Notes under the pieces: generated by a model
What the model was told of the DNA's origin: nothing
The model's database searches: none
What the model saw: the letters and a program-made list of their open reading frames with translations, nothing else
Origin: Hemerocallis citrina
Taxonomy: Eukaryota > Streptophyta > Magnoliopsida > Asparagales > Asphodelaceae
Direction of reading: 5' to 3'
NCBI GenBank assembly: GCA_017893485.1
Contig: CM030359.1
Location: 35,509,994 to 35,573,993 of the forward strand
DNA length: 64,000 nucleotides
Shown: positions 1 to 11,585 of the stretch, piece after piece
How positions within the stretch are numbered: position 1 is the stretch's first letter
Layout of the letters: each line of letters opens with the position of its first letter
Translations under genes and position numbers: made by a program

Positions 1-1
1 A

Positions 2-790
2 GTCAAATCTTCTGCTAAAGACGATGGCTGGATTGAGCATGATGATCTGTTAGATGAGGATTTCGTTTCGTCTAAGAAAGGTTCATCGCAGTTGAAGGTA
101 ACTGATTACTGTTCTGCTTTAAATATTTTTCTTGGTATCTGTTATGTTTTCGATGGAGGTGTGGTGGTTAAATGCTGCTGTTTAGACCTATCATTCTATT
201 ACTATCGCTCTTTTCTACTTTCTTTCTTTGCCTATCCCTTCTATGCGAAGGAGATGATGTGGCATATTATGCTTCTCGGTGGGGGGTCTAGCTTCTCCGC
301 TACCTTAGAGGTGCGGCAGAGAGCTGCGGCGCCTCCTCCTCTCTCAGTATCAGGCCTTTCCACATCCCCCTCCACTTCTCGGGATTATCCCGATTCTTGT
401 CTTTCTGACTCTTCCAGGACCCCTGTCTTTGGTTCCTCGACCATAGTGTCTGGAGGGATTGAAGGTCCAACTCTCCCGGATATATATCCCCTGCCTCGTG
501 TTATCCGTTCAAGTGCTAGGATTATGGCTAAGAAGTTTGTACTACGACCCTCCAAGTCTTTGGGTTATAGTCAGCCATCAAGTGTTAATCTCTTCCATTC
601 TTCGCCTCAACTGGGTATTGAGTGCTTAGGATCCATTTTCCATTCCCAATTTGATCATTGGTCTGATGACCAACTTTTTCAACACGCCCACACTCTGGGT
701 TTTAGGGTAGAAGCAAATAACTTCTCTTTCATTCCCTCGATTAGAAGTGTCGAACGTAAAAGAGTTTGTGAGCATAAGTCTAATGATTAG
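2..790 (+). CDS. LINE ORF1, C-terminal part
   Basis: The frame is open from position 2 to the stop at 788-790, about 262 codons, and enters from outside the window. It is rich in Ser and Pro with a basic region near residues 150-165 (MAKKFVLRPS). No RNA-recognition or CCHC zinc knuckle is visible in this part; in plant L1 ORF1 the nucleic-acid-binding domains lie further upstream. I assign it as ORF1 by position: it ends inside the ORF2 start, overlapping it by 8 bases. A hydrophobic stretch at roughly residues 40-65 is odd for ORF1 and might be a decayed or intron-like segment. Confidence 0.55.
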   Translation, partial: VKSSAKDDGWIEHDDLLDEDFVSSKKGSSQLKVTDYCSALNIFLGICYVFDGGVVVKCCCLDLSFYYYRSFLLSFFAYPFYAKEMMWHIMLLGGGSSFSATLEVRQRAAAPPPLSVSGLSTSPSTSRDYPDSCLSDSSRTPVFGSSTIVSGGIEGPTLPDIYPLPRVIRSSARIMAKKFVLRPSKSLGYSQPSSVNLFHSSPQLGIECLGSIFHSQFDHWSDDQLFQHAHTLGFRVEANNFSFIPSIRSVERKRVCEHKSND

Positions 791-3700
791 TATCTCTTGG
801 AATATTCGTGGGCTCAATTGCCCGATCAAACAAAGGACAATTTTCCAATTAATTACCTCTTCTAATTGTGATCTGATCTCGATCCAAGAGTCCAAGATGG
901 AATCCCCTTCTCCTGTGGTCTATCGATCTTTAGGAGGATCCATTATTTCTAAATGGATCTCTTTAGACACTACAGGTTCGCGAGGGCGTATTCTTTTGGG
1001 CTTCAAAGATCAGTATTCTCTCTTATTTCTTATCATCGGCTCACCTATTTTCTCATCACTAATCTTTTATGGTCATCTTTCAATTGCGCCATTACGGTTA
1101 TATCAGTTTACGGTCCGTCCTCCCCAGAAGGGCGCTCGTTATTCTGGAAGGAATTCCAGTCTCTCCAGACTGTGTCTAACAGGATCTGTCTCTTTTGTGG
1201 TGACTTCAATGTTACCAGATTCTCTTCTGAACGATCCTCTGAGGCCCCCGTAGACCTACATTCTTTCCGTTTCAATGATTGCATTCGAGAATTGCAATTA
1301 ACGGATATTCCCCTTAATGGTAGATCTTTCACTTGATCTAATCAGCGCCAATCTCCTTCTTTGGCAAAACTTGACCGCTTTCTTGTATCCCAGTCTTGGA
1401 TCAACCGTTTCCATAATACGTTTTCCAAGGCCCTTCCTAACCCTTCATCTGACCACGTTCCGATAGCTCTTTATTCAGACTTCCCTTTCTATCATCAGCG
1501 CAAATTCCGTTTTGAAAAATTCTGGTTGCAAGATCTGTTATTCATCAACATGGTCGAAGAATGTTTATCGGCGGTTTTCGGTCCTTCTGGTTTTACTTCT
1601 ATACTTCTTAAATTTCACGCCATCAAATTTGGCTGTAAAATTTGGAGGTATAACAGGCAGTTTAATACCAATTTCCTTAAAAACTTTCTCCTTGCATCAA
1701 TCGAAGCGTTTGACCAGCAGGAAGAATTGGGCCCTCTCTCTGACTCAGCACGTGCCGAAAGGCAATCTTGCAAAAAAGATTATGCTGATATCCTTCACCA
1801 AGATCACATCAAATGGGCTCAAAGAGCTAAGGTGCAATGGTTAAAGGAGGGTGATGGTAACTTAGCGTTTTTCCACTCCTATGCATCGTTCAGACAGCGG
1901 TGTAATCATATCCCTTCGATCATCGATAATGGTGTTGAGCTGTCCACAGATGCGGAGATTCATCGATCTTTTCTCACATTCTATAAAAATCTTATTGGTA
2001 CTCAAAAACAGAGAGAAATTACTCTGGATTGGCAACAACTTTATAGTCCCCCTTCTATCGACCTTTCCTCTCTCGAGGCTCCTTTCTCATTGGAGGAGAT
2101 TAAGGCTGCGGTCTTCGCTTTAAAAAGTGATTCCGCGCCAGGGCCTGATGGCTTTCCTGCCTTTTTCTTCCAAAAGTTTTGGCATTGCCTTAAAGACAAT
2201 CTTTTCCGTATGTTCTCAGAATTACATCAAGGCAACTTTTCTTTTGATCGTATCAATTATGCCCATATAGTCCTCATTCCTAAAGTAGCGGGGGCTAACA
2301 TGGTCTCCAACTTTAGACCCATCAGTCTTATTAACACTTCTTTTAAAATTATCATGAAAGTTCTCTCCTCGAGACTCAGTGAGTTTATGCCCGTCCTGAT
2401 TGATCCTGCTCAATCAGGATTCATTAAGGATCGTTTCATCCTCGATAGTGTGGCGTCGGCTCAAGAAATTATTTTAACCTGTCATAGATCTAACTCTGAA
2501 GGCATTCTTCTCAAATTAGATTTTCAAAAGGCTTATGACAACGTTAACTGGGATTTTCTTCTGGATATTTTGGCCCATAGGGGGTTTGGGCCAAAATGGA
2601 TTTCCTGGATTAAGTCCAGTCTGATGTCTGGCACCTTATCCATTTTCATCAATGGCTCTGAAGGTCACAAATTTAAAATTAAAAGGGGCCTTAGACAGGG
2701 CGACCCTCTTTCCTTTCTCCTTTTCGCTCTGGTTGCAGATGTATTTAGCAAGCTGTTGCGAAATGCATGGGAAATTCACGCCATTGATGGATTGGGGGAA
2801 TCTCGGTCATTCACTGGTGTTCTTAATCTTCAGTACGCAGATGACACTATCATCTTTGCGAAACCAAACCCTCAATCTCTCCGTAATCTAAAACTTCTCC
2901 TTTACTTATTCGAATTGGCCTCGGGCCTTTCTATCAATTTCCAAAAATCGTCGGTCCTTTGGCTGGGAGGATCACCGAACCGCCAGATCGAGATTTCTAA
3001 CTTTTTCAACTGTCCCATTGCGTCTTTCCCCATTACGTATCTGGGAGTTCCCCTGAGATGGGGTAAAATGCATAGATCGGATTGGGTTCCTCTGGTGGAT
3101 AAGGTTGAGTCCAGACTGAGCGTCTGGACGGGCAAGCTGCTCTCTAGAGGAGGCAGACTTATTCTCCTTAACTCGGTGCTTTCTTCTATCCCTCTTTTTA
3201 TGATGTCCTTCTACTTTGTTCCGTCATGGGTTATTAAGAGAATTGACTAGATTCGGAGCAACTTTTTCTGGTCAAGTTCCCCTACTTACCATCGGGGTGC
3301 TCACCTCGCCAACTGGACCCTTGTCTGCTCTGCCAAGGAAGCAGGGGGGCTGGGTGTCCTAAATCTTCGCAATCATAACATTGCTCTTTTAGGTAAATGG
3401 CTTTGGAAATTCCTCAAATGGGATCATTTACCTTGGATTCAAAGTATCAAGGCGAATTGCTACCCCGATGGTAACTGGTGGGTTTTTCCCAACCACGTCC
3501 ATCGTTTAGCCTCCCCTTTCTGGAAAGGCATTTGGAAGGCGACTGCAGCCTTCCAATGTGGTCTCTCCCATGTTTGTCTGGATGGGTCCAAAACTCTTTT
3601 CTGGCATGATCTTTGGATAGGTAATGTCAAATTGGCTTCTTCCTTTCCGGCCCTCTTCCGTTTAGCTGCTGCACCACGTGCGTCGGTGGCAGATTCATAC

Positions 3701-4426
3701 AACATCATTGATTCGAATCGTATTTGGAATGTTCCTTTCACTTGTAATCTTCCCTCCCACTTAGCATCTCAGTTTAGTGAACTGACATCTATTTTAAACC
3801 TTTATGATTGGCATCCCAGGGAGGACTTCTCTTGGCGCTGGCACTCATCAGGTGTTTTCACTGTAAATTCTTTTTATCAATTCCTCAATTTTAGAGGTAT
3901 CCGATCTCCTTTCGCCGAGTCCATATGGCATTCTTGTGCCCCGTTTAAGGTCAAAATTGTTTCGTGGCTGGCGTTCAACAACAGACTTCTTACGGCAGAT
4001 GTTCTTAACAAAAGAAATTTGGCTTGGGGACAAAACTGTCCCTTGTGTGTCTCAGAGTTAGAGGACGCCAACCACCTTTTTATGGGATGTGGTTTCTCTC
4101 ACCCGCTTTGGAAAATTGCTTCCCTTGCTTGGGAGAGATCCACTCTTCCTTCTAATTTACAATCATGTTGGTCCGTACCTCAACTGAGCATTAAATATCT
4201 CCATTCCTGGAACTTCTCTGTTCAAATCATTATTTGGATTATTTGGTTGGAAAGGAACAAAAGATTATTTAGGCATCAAGCGTCCTCTTCCTTATCTATC
4301 ATTGAGGATTTTAATTTCCTTTTCGAGTATTGGTCGTCCTCATTAAAGTCTGAAGCTAAAAATGAGCTTCATGGATCTAGGTTGTTCGAAGCGACTCAAT
4401 GTCTTCGAGCTTTGCATGCTATTTAA
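783..4426 (+). pseudogene. LINE ORF2: endonuclease-reverse transcriptase, broken
   Basis: ORF2 nicks target DNA and copies the LINE RNA at the nick. The ATG at 783 overlaps the ORF1 stop. An APE-type endonuclease starts with ISWNIRGLN and IQESK, with CGDFNV later. Reverse transcriptase follows: PGPDGFPAFFFQKFW, FRPISLINTSFKI, LDFQKAYDNVNW, RQGDPLS, the catalytic YADDTIIF near 2835, then TYLGVPLRWGK. The C-terminal part (3251-4426) has PFKVKIVSWLAFNNRL and CPLCVSELEDANHLFMGC, typical of zf-RVT. Damage: a frameshift near 1020-1030 (frame 3 to frame 2), a TGA at 1334-1336 where related proteins have Trp (FT*SNQ), and a TAG at 3248-3250. The rest stays in one frame, so decay is recent to moderate. 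Confidence 0.93.
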
Positions 4427-5548
4427 TTAAGTCCTCTCCCTTTCCCTTATGTTTGTTCTTTTATTATTGATGTTGTGCCCTGAGTGTTTTTCTTTTCCTT
4501 TTTCCTTATGTTTCCTTTTCTTTTCTTCGCAGGAGTAAAGTGGCTCTGTTTTGTTTTCTTTTGGGCATTTTGGTGACTAGCTCTAATCTCACCCATCAAG
4601 GGGGGTGTGTTTTTGCGATACTGCATCTGCTAGCAGTAGTTCTATTTCCTTCCTTTTATATTGCTCTAGTTGTTTCCTCTGTATCTCCCCAGGTTAATAT
4701 TTTGTGACCTTTAGCTGGCACCTTTACTGGATGGATTCTGGATTGGGTGGTTTCCATCTAGGTTGTGCAATTGCTCTGATTGATGGTTGTGTTGCTGCGC
4801 CATTGTTCAGTTGTCTTTGGTGTAATGGTTGGTCAGTGTTTTGTTGTATCGGCTGATCTTTAACTCTTTACTATGCTTCCTTGTATGCTTTTGTGATATA
4901 CATTTGGGATGCCTCTTATTCCCAGCTTTGGATGTGCCTGTGCTTGATATTATAATGTGATTGTTGTGTGATCTGTTTAAGCAGGCTCTTTTGATCTAGT
5001 TGTTTAGCTCGGTGATTTGTTCTTTTCTGGCATCCCTTTAGGGCTAGTGGGCTGTAGCTTGTGCCTCACGAGCGATAGTAGCGTCAGGGATCTATCGCGA
5101 TTTAGGCTATCGGTGTATTCTTTATTCTTCTTTGTCTGTTTTGTTTGTTCTGTGTTCAGCTGATTAACTTATATGATGTCCTGTTATCATTGGTGTGTTG
5201 CTTGTTGGCGCCTGTTTCCTTTGCTGTGATTGGTTTTTTCAATCCTGATACAAAATCATTGGTGTGTTGCTTGTTGGCGTCTGTTTCGTTTGCTGGGATT
5301 CAGGCACCTCTGTGTGCTTCTACTTCGGTGGTGCCTATTGGCCTGCGAGGCGCGCCAGCTGCGTCTCCCTGCCGTTGCTAGGACTGCTCTTCCACTGTTT
5401 CATTGGCTGGTCTAGTTGTATTTATTGTTTACATCTTGTAAATTGATGCTTACTTTGTTCATGTATTGACTGTACTTTTACTCAGATTAATATATTTATT
5501 TGCATGGCTGGAGTCGGTTGACTCTATCCGGTTCATCAAAAAAAAAAA
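4427..5548 (+). other. LINE 3' UTR and oligo-A tail
   Basis: No coding potential. The stretch is T- and G-rich. It includes a tandem duplication of about 45 bases: 5188-5231 and 5254-5299 share ggtgtgttgcttgttggcg followed by similar sequence. The end ccggttcatc followed by A11 (5538-5548) is the kind of tail that plant L1 elements carry. Confidence 0.75.
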
Positions 5549-5689
5549 GAATGTTACGAATATTACACGTAACGGTACAAAAAATACGTGTGTAACACAT
5601 GTGGGGCAAAATTGTAATAACTCAATTTTTCGGGGTGTTAAAGCATAGAATTTATTATTTTAATCAATGTTCAGTTTTTACGTTCGGCT

Positions 5690-7457
5690 ATTCCATTCAA
5701 CTGAGGTAAGGAAAGGGTAGTCTCTAGGATTATACCATGTTCATCACAAAATTCTTTGAATTCTTAGATATGTATTCTCCTTCCCTATCATTCCTAAACC
5801 ATTTAATTTTTCTTATCAAGTTGATTTTCTACACGTTGTTTAAAAGTTCAAATATTTTTGAAAGCTCCATATTTAGATTTCAACAACTAGATATGACAAA
5901 AACGTGAACATCATCTATGATAATAATTAAATACTTTTTACCTTCTCTAGTATGAAATTGTTTAATTTCACAATTGTCTGAGTGGGTAAGTTCTTGGAGT
6001 TGTGTGCTTCTAGTAACCGATCAAAATGGTTTTCTAGTCAATTTAGTTTGGGCACAATCTTCACACTTGTCAAAAAGAATGCTTGAATCTAAAGGAATAT
6101 TACAAGTTTTAGCAATTTGTTGCATCTTACGATAATTCACATGACCTAGGTTACGATGTAAAGTAACAAGATATGAATTAACAGTGCTAATATTGTTTAG
6201 TTCATTAGCTAAACTTAATCTATATAGGTTGTTTTCAAAATAAGCACAACCAGAATGATTAGAATTAACAAATAATATGGACCTACAATAGGTCATATGA
6301 AACGACATTCATTGTTTGCATAACTTAGTGATTGAAATCAAATTTTTAGCTAAATTAGGAAAGTGAAGAATATCATGTAAAATTAAAATATTATCTGAGG
6401 AGAATTGTAGCTTAATTACTCTTTTTCCAGCCGCTTCCATTGAGGTTCCATTTGTCATGGGCAATAACTGCTTTGCCTTTTTGATTTGTTCCATAGAGCT
6501 CCTATCAGTCGTAGCATGAATTGATGGTCCCGAGTCAAGGATCCAGTGACTATGACCAACATTAGTGCTTTCAAACATCCCAATGAAAGACTGCAGTTCA
6601 ACTTCTAGAATATTATGATCTTCTGCTTTATCCTTGTTGGAAGATTTTTTCGGTCTCCTACATTTAGCTGACAAGTGTCCCCACTTGTCACAATTCCTAC
6701 ACTTTTCTTTATTGAGGTTTAAGAAGATTTTAGTTGTTGGGAAGCACTTGTTTGTTTCTTTGAAGAAGGGGGTTTGACAACAACTGACTTTAGAGACTGC
6801 TTTGGTTGCTGCTTGTTCAGATAATTAGTTTCCAACTTGGGCTTGGTGTCGGTCAAAACTTTGAGTCTTGCCCGAGTAGTGTCTTCCAACAAAATTATGT
6901 GTTTAGTCTCATCTAGATCCACCTAAAACTTATTTTCATATAGTTTGGTTCTTACCTTTTCCCAAGACTTAGTCAATTTATAAGTAACAATACCAGCAAG
7001 CAATTTATCACAAATGAGAATGTCTTCACTATTCAATTTATTTCCAATATCTTCTAAAGTTGATACATGTGGGAAGAGAGGTCTATCCTCATACCTGAAT
7101 CTTAGAAGTTGATTGATGTAGTGAACTTTCAATAGATCCTCCTCGATTTCGAATTGCCTTTGCAATTCCTCCCAAATATCCTTAGCAGTTGAGTAATTCA
7201 TGTAATTTGCCACTAATTTCTGATCCAAACAGTTAATCAAGTACAGACAAACTAGATTCTGATTGTTTTGCCATTCATATTTTGAAATCTCCACTTCCGT
7301 TGTCATTGGTGAAATATATTCCGTGTTCAAGTTTTATTATCTTGATTTGAAGTTCGAATCTCTCTCTCCACGCATTGAACTCAGTACCAGTGAAATTCTT
7401 AAGTTTATGTGTTGCAACTCCCATAAAGGTGCCATCTTTAGATGAGTTATTAGCCAT
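5690..7457 (-). pseudogene. copia-1 gag-protease-integrase, broken
   Basis: Start at 7457 (MANNSSKDGTF). The UBN2-type gag body contains LVCLYLINCLDQKLVANYM and TAKDIWEELQRQFE. The zinc knuckle CRNCDKWGHLSAKC sits near 6660-6705. The protease motif is WILDSGPSIHAT near 6525 (the usual DSGAS reads DSGPS). Gag-pre-integrase has LHRNLGHVNYRKM and CEDCAQTK near 6040-6150. Past 6020 an integrase frame is still readable (KYLIIIIDD, WFRNDREGEY) but has stops. Frame changes occur near 7275-7330, 6923, 6719 and 6309. The polyprotein stops near 5690 in the integrase core. Confidence 0.85.
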
Positions 7458-8087
7458 CTTGAATCAACACAAATTATAGGATATATTGTGAAGATTATCG
7501 TTTCTAGATTTTGATTTGTTTTAATTTAAAACAAATAGGAGAAGAAGAGTGCTTGTAGGTCGGGTTGGAGAGGCAAGCGGGTCGGATTGGTTTGCACTTC
7601 GGATGGGTTAGATTGGTCTAGTGCAGGTCGGGCGTGACATACGGGTCTGATCCAGGTGGGTCTGGATTGTAATGAGTGGGGTCCGACCGATTTGGTTATG
7701 TTACAAAACAACAGTAGGAGGGGACCAGGTCTGAATCGGGTTGACTTGGGTTTTGATGGAACCCAACACCGATCCAGAGGAGAGGAAGGAAGGCTAGGGT
7801 TTCAGTTTGAAACCTAGCAGCGGGCTGAGAGGGATAGGATACCGTCCTTGGGGCTTCTGCGTTGGCGACTGGACCAGCAGCAACTGCGTGGGGGCACTGT
7901 GGTGATATGGTCGGCGGCGATGGAAAACAACAATGAGGTCGGAGGGATTAATGGGAAGAAAGGACGATGGTTTGAGGATGACGATGAAGAATCTGACGTT
8001 CTCTCTCTCTCTCTCTCTCTCAAAAGGTATATAGAATTGATCTATATAATACTTCAAGATTGTAAAGGATGTTGAAGTAGAATTAGA
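7458..8087 (-). other. copia-1 leader region with CT repeat
   Basis: About 630 bases without a convincing gene. On the minus strand it is C- and T-rich leader-like sequence ending just before the gag ATG. A (CT)10 microsatellite lies at 8001-8021; short frames here reading RERERER come only from it. The sequence is interrupted at 8087/8088 by the hAT insertion. Confidence 0.5.
8080..8087. repeat. hAT target-site duplication, left copy
   Basis: gaattaga, matching gagttaga at 15314-15321 in 7 of 8 positions. The 8-bp length is diagnostic for hAT. Confidence 0.85.
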
Positions 8088-8270
8088 TAGGGCTGGTATA
8101 CCGTACCGTACCGTACAAAAATTACTCTACCGTCTACCGTACCGGAATACTTGGTACATAAATTTCTCTACCATTACCGTGCCAAAATTTTGGTACTACC
8201 GAGTTCGGTAATACCGAAATATTGGTATGGTAATGGTAGTACCATGGTAGTACCGGACATCAAGAAATAT
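8088..8270. repeat. hAT left subterminal repeats
   Basis: Dense, clustered copies of accgtacc, taccgt and ggtac in both orientations. A matching cluster occupies the other end. In Ac-like elements such short subterminal motifs bind the transposase; that role is inferred here. Confidence 0.7.
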
Positions 8271-8559
8271 CGATGTACCAATTTCAAATTTTGTTTTTCA
8301 TGACCGACTGGCTCAATAAACAGATATAACTTTATATATGTCCAACAATATACTCAGATTATAACTAGTCCAGAAAAGAAATCAGCAAGAAATAACTGTA
8401 AACTTAATTATAATTGTAGATTGATCAATAGATGTTAAAACTAGTGTATGGAAACACTGTCATCTGGTTTCAATTTTACTTTTTTACGCATGACTTCTTG
8501 TGCATAAAAAAGTACAGTGTAGATGTACTAACATCAATCCTACAAAGCTTCTCATAGTT

Positions 8560-9979
8560 AAATAAAGTTTGACTCACTTCTTCATGAACAGGAGCCAAAC
8601 GAGTATACTGAGTATTCCCAGATGCCAAGGGAGAACCAATATCATCCACATCAGATCCTGATTCTGCTGTAGATGCACCACTGCTTCTTCCCTGCTTTCC
8701 CCAGAACAACAAAAAAAATCCAACTCAGAATAAGAATTAGTTCAATATAATTGAACTTTAACAAACAACAACTCACACAAAAACAGTTTAGAATCTTTCC
8801 TTTAATGGGCGTAATCTGGTGCAAGAGTCACCTTTCTGTTCTCCATCAGATGCTCGCCTTATTTGCCTCACAAAGGTAGCTTCAAGACTCCTTGCAAGCT
8901 ACAAGCAAAAACCATCTTAATTATTCCCTGGACAAACTCAGTTGCTAGCTGATTGCATTCTGTGAATTAAATATCATGTGAACTCTTGTATAGGGTATAT
9001 GCCAGATAAACTCCACTACAATTACCTTCATAATGGTAGGGTCATTCCACGGTCCTCGATTTGACCTTAGACAACCTCCCTCATTAGCGCATGAGCATGA
9101 ACCTCCCAGGAAATCAGGTAATTGGCTGAGAACCAACAGGAAAAACATTTCTGATCAGTATGCCAGAAGCAGTCTTCAATAGGTTAGAGAATGCAATAAT
9201 AAGATCATACCTAGAATCTATAGCTTCGAGCAATTTGTTATGATATTTGCTTCCCAGAACCTAAACACCAAGAAATTAAATTTTAAATAATTAGTGTTGT
9301 TGGTGCTATCTTTATAAAGCCGCAGAAATGTAATAATCTTACATGAATCTTTGCAGTGGTTTTGGGGTCCAGCCAACCCTTTACAGTGTTCCAAAGCAAC
9401 TTGAAACCATGACCAGCATTTACAATGTACATTTGATTCAGAGTCTGCATAATTAAACAATAGTAGAATTGTTAAGTAATATTGGAGTTGTTTACTAGAA
9501 GAAAGTGCTCAGTTTAGTATATACCTCAGGGTAGTAATCACCATCTATTTTCTGCATATGATGCAAGAGGTCTCTTGCTACGTTGCTGAGATTCTTGAAA
9601 CCCTGAACCCATGTAGATACACCAAGTTGAGATTTAATCTCTTCAACTGTAAAAACAGACCCAAGAAGTCCAAATAATAGGGTGATCTGACTGAGTTAAA
9701 ACATCAACATACCACGCCTTGGACATCCAAAATCGTAGTTGTTGTATCAATATGTCTTTTGGCTGAGATAGAACATGCAGGAAACTTTTCATGGAAAGCT
9801 CTCTCGAACTCCTGTACATGATATTTCATGTAGCGCTCCACTGTTGTCACATGCATTAGTTTGTTCGGCTCAACTTTCCCCAACTGCTCAATGTAAACTG
9901 GCCTTCCCTCCTTGTCAACTCCATGGTACCCTTGGGGATAATATTGCAGAACCTCCTCCAGCTCTCCGAACTCAAAATC
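8560..9979 (-). pseudogene. captured SFH (SEC14-like PITP) gene fragment, 6-7 exons
   Basis: SFH proteins move phosphatidylinositol between membranes through a CRAL-TRIO (SEC14) lipid pocket. Exons with matching splice sites and phases: 9979-9713 (89 codons, [29 protein letters not shown]), 9602-9525 (26 codons, MQKIDGDYYPE), 9444-9343 (34 codons, [16 protein letters not shown]), 9260-9211 (VLGSKYHNKLLEAIDS), 9125-9026 (LPDFLGGSCSCANEGGC, GPWNDP), then probably 8898-8832 (LARSLEATFVRQIRRASDG) and about 8702-8563 (SGSDVDDIGSPLA, LAPVHEEV). The N-terminal CRAL-TRIO-N region and the usual C-terminal nodulin tail are absent. Introns are kept, so it was picked up as genomic DNA. It lies between hAT ends, downstream of the transposase on the same strand. 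Junction 8832/8702 does not keep phase by my reading. Confidence 0.85.
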
Positions 9980-10354
9980 CTGAAACCATCAAAATTTGAA
10001 TCTTCTCATAATGTGAAATTATAAGTTAGATACAGGAGAATGCAACTAATAATCCCCACGAGAACTCTCATGCTCTACATGGAACAACAAATTAATTGAT
10101 GCAAAAACATCTAATTCTTGAAGATCTTAAGCTGCCAAGTATAAGATAAAATTTACATGAATGATAACACATTAACTTTGATGATGAATAATAGGTTCCA
10201 TCATTTGCTCACAAGAAAACTAAATGGTGCCTTCTTCCTTCTTGATTCCATAATTATATGAAATAGTGTACTTATGCAGTCGGCCAACATCATTTTCAGT
10301 GTGATAGACTAAATTATATTCCTAACTTTAAAATTATTTTATTTTCTTTTGTAG

Positions 10355-10687
10355 GTTAGAAATACAAATTTCTTCAATGAGGTCAAAGGAACAATTCAAC
10401 TGATGGACAAAATCAATCAACTGTTAAAGAACTCAAGTGACGAACAGCAGCAGCAACTACTCAAAACAGAAGAGTCTGAAGAGATGAAATTGATAAATGG
10501 ATTTCTTGAAAAGTTGACTTTAAGAAAAACTAGCTTTATTTGCAAAGAAATTGTTACCAGTGTATTCAGCAAGTGCAGAAAGTGCAATGGAGCTTGTCTT
10601 CAGTCCTTCTTTATTGCAAATATATTTAAGCCTATCATGAATAACAATTTTAATGAGAAAAGACAGATAACAGTAAGAACCTCATAA
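10355..10687 (+). other. unrecognised exon-like open frame in the hAT
   Basis: An acceptor-like cttttgtag precedes a frame of 110 codons to a stop at 10685-10687. It is Gln/Glu/Lys-rich and probably helical (FFNEVKGTIQLMDKINQLL, SSDEQQQQLLKTEESEEMK), then has a Cys-containing part (CRKCNGAC). I do not recognise the family. It lies on the strand opposite to the captured SFH and CTF18 pieces and could be a third captured fragment or chance. Confidence 0.3.
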
Positions 10688-10732
10688 AAGAATATTATTT
10701 CATTAAGGTACTTGCATAATATACTAGAACTC

Positions 10733-10985
10733 ACTTAGCTACTTGGCGCAGTGACCGCAGAGCAGGTGCATAAAGATCATTGCATATACAAATTACCTTC
10801 AGATAATACATATTATCAGACCAATAGAAAAGTAGAAAGTTAATATTGAAGTATCAATCTGATCTTACAGGTCGCAACAATGTGGCAGTACTACGTTGTT
10901 TGGTTTTCTTAAGGGGAGTCTTTCCTTGTTGAGCTTCCTGGGAAGAATTTCCTTTTTCAGCAGAGGACTTCCTATCTGCAGTAAC
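10733..10985 (-). pseudogene. captured CTF18 gene fragment, 2 exons
   Basis: CTF18 is the large subunit of an alternative replication-factor-C clamp loader acting in sister-chromatid cohesion. Two exons are visible: 10985-10869 (39 codons, KTPLKKTKQRSTATLLRP, entered by ...taatag and left by gtaaga) and 10796 to about 10733 (VICICNDLYAPALRSLRQVA). Joined, they read RP-VICICNDLYAPALR, the strongly conserved stretch of plant CTF18 between the AAA+ core motifs. All other exons are missing. The fragment sits 0.75 kb upstream of the SFH fragment on the same strand, so the hAT has taken up at least two unrelated genes. Confidence 0.78.
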
Positions 10986-11449
10986 CTATTAAAACAAAAA
11001 AACAGTTTCTACTGAAAGACATGTAGTACCAACAATATTTGTGTGGACTAACATACAAATTGAAAACTTTTTCGTGAGACTACAAGGATGAAATATAGAC
11101 TGTGCAGTATATCAGTTTGGCAGAGAATATAATTTCAAAGAGTACTTGGCAGTAAGATTAAGGTACAGAAAAATGACAATGGATGATACTTCAGGCCATC
11201 ATTAGATTGTATAATTTCCCAAATGATAAATTCTTTAAAACGTAAGTTTATTTAGGTGGAAAAACAAATGTGAAGAGGAACTGGAAAAACAAATGAACAC
11301 TGGTTGGTGGTTTTGTATTGAAGATCTATATTTGCAAAAAGATTATGTGTCAAAAGTACATAAACAAATGAAGAGGGAAATGGCAGTACATAACAAGAAA
11401 AAAGAAAGCATCCAAAATTAATATATGTTCACATCAATGGTCTCAAATA

Positions 11450-11542
11450 AACACACACACACACACACACACACACCCCTCTTCAGCTAATCTGGCTGTA
11501 GATGAAGCTATTTCTAAGGAGTTGTAATTATATCCAGAATAG

Positions 11543-11580
<38 letters not shown>
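11450..11580. repeat. (AC)n and (TA)n microsatellites
   Basis: (AC)13 at about 11450-11476 and (TA)15 at 11551-11580, separated by 74 bases. Both are inside the hAT. The surrounding 10990-12230 shows no gene that I can recognise. Confidence 0.9.

Positions 11581-11585
<5 letters not shown>

Larger units (their letters stand above)
1..5548 (+). mobile_element. L1-type LINE, window-truncated at its 5' end
   Basis: Seen: the end of an ORF1, an overlapping ORF2 with endonuclease, reverse transcriptase and a C-terminal zf-RVT-like region, then about 1.1 kb of untranslated T-rich sequence that ends in an 11-A run at 5538-5548. This order is that of plant L1 elements. No LTRs are present. The start lies before the window, so target-site duplications cannot be tested. 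The 3' flank (5549 on) leads into a minus-strand copia remnant, so the LINE probably landed in or beside it (inference). Confidence 0.9.
5649..8087 (-). mobile_element. Ty1/copia remnant (copia-1), 5' half only
   Basis: On the minus strand the order is leader, gag, zinc knuckle, protease, gag-pre-integrase and the start of the integrase core, then the LINE. Reverse transcriptase and RNase H are absent. Upstream of gag, 7458-8087 is a non-coding leader that is cut by the hAT element at 8088; its continuation is 15322-15499. No clear LTR ends or primer-binding site are visible, so the element's borders are inferred. Confidence 0.75.

Noticed and set aside
7794..8057. Frames with RERERERE on the minus strand
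   Set aside because: Translation of a (CT)n microsatellite.
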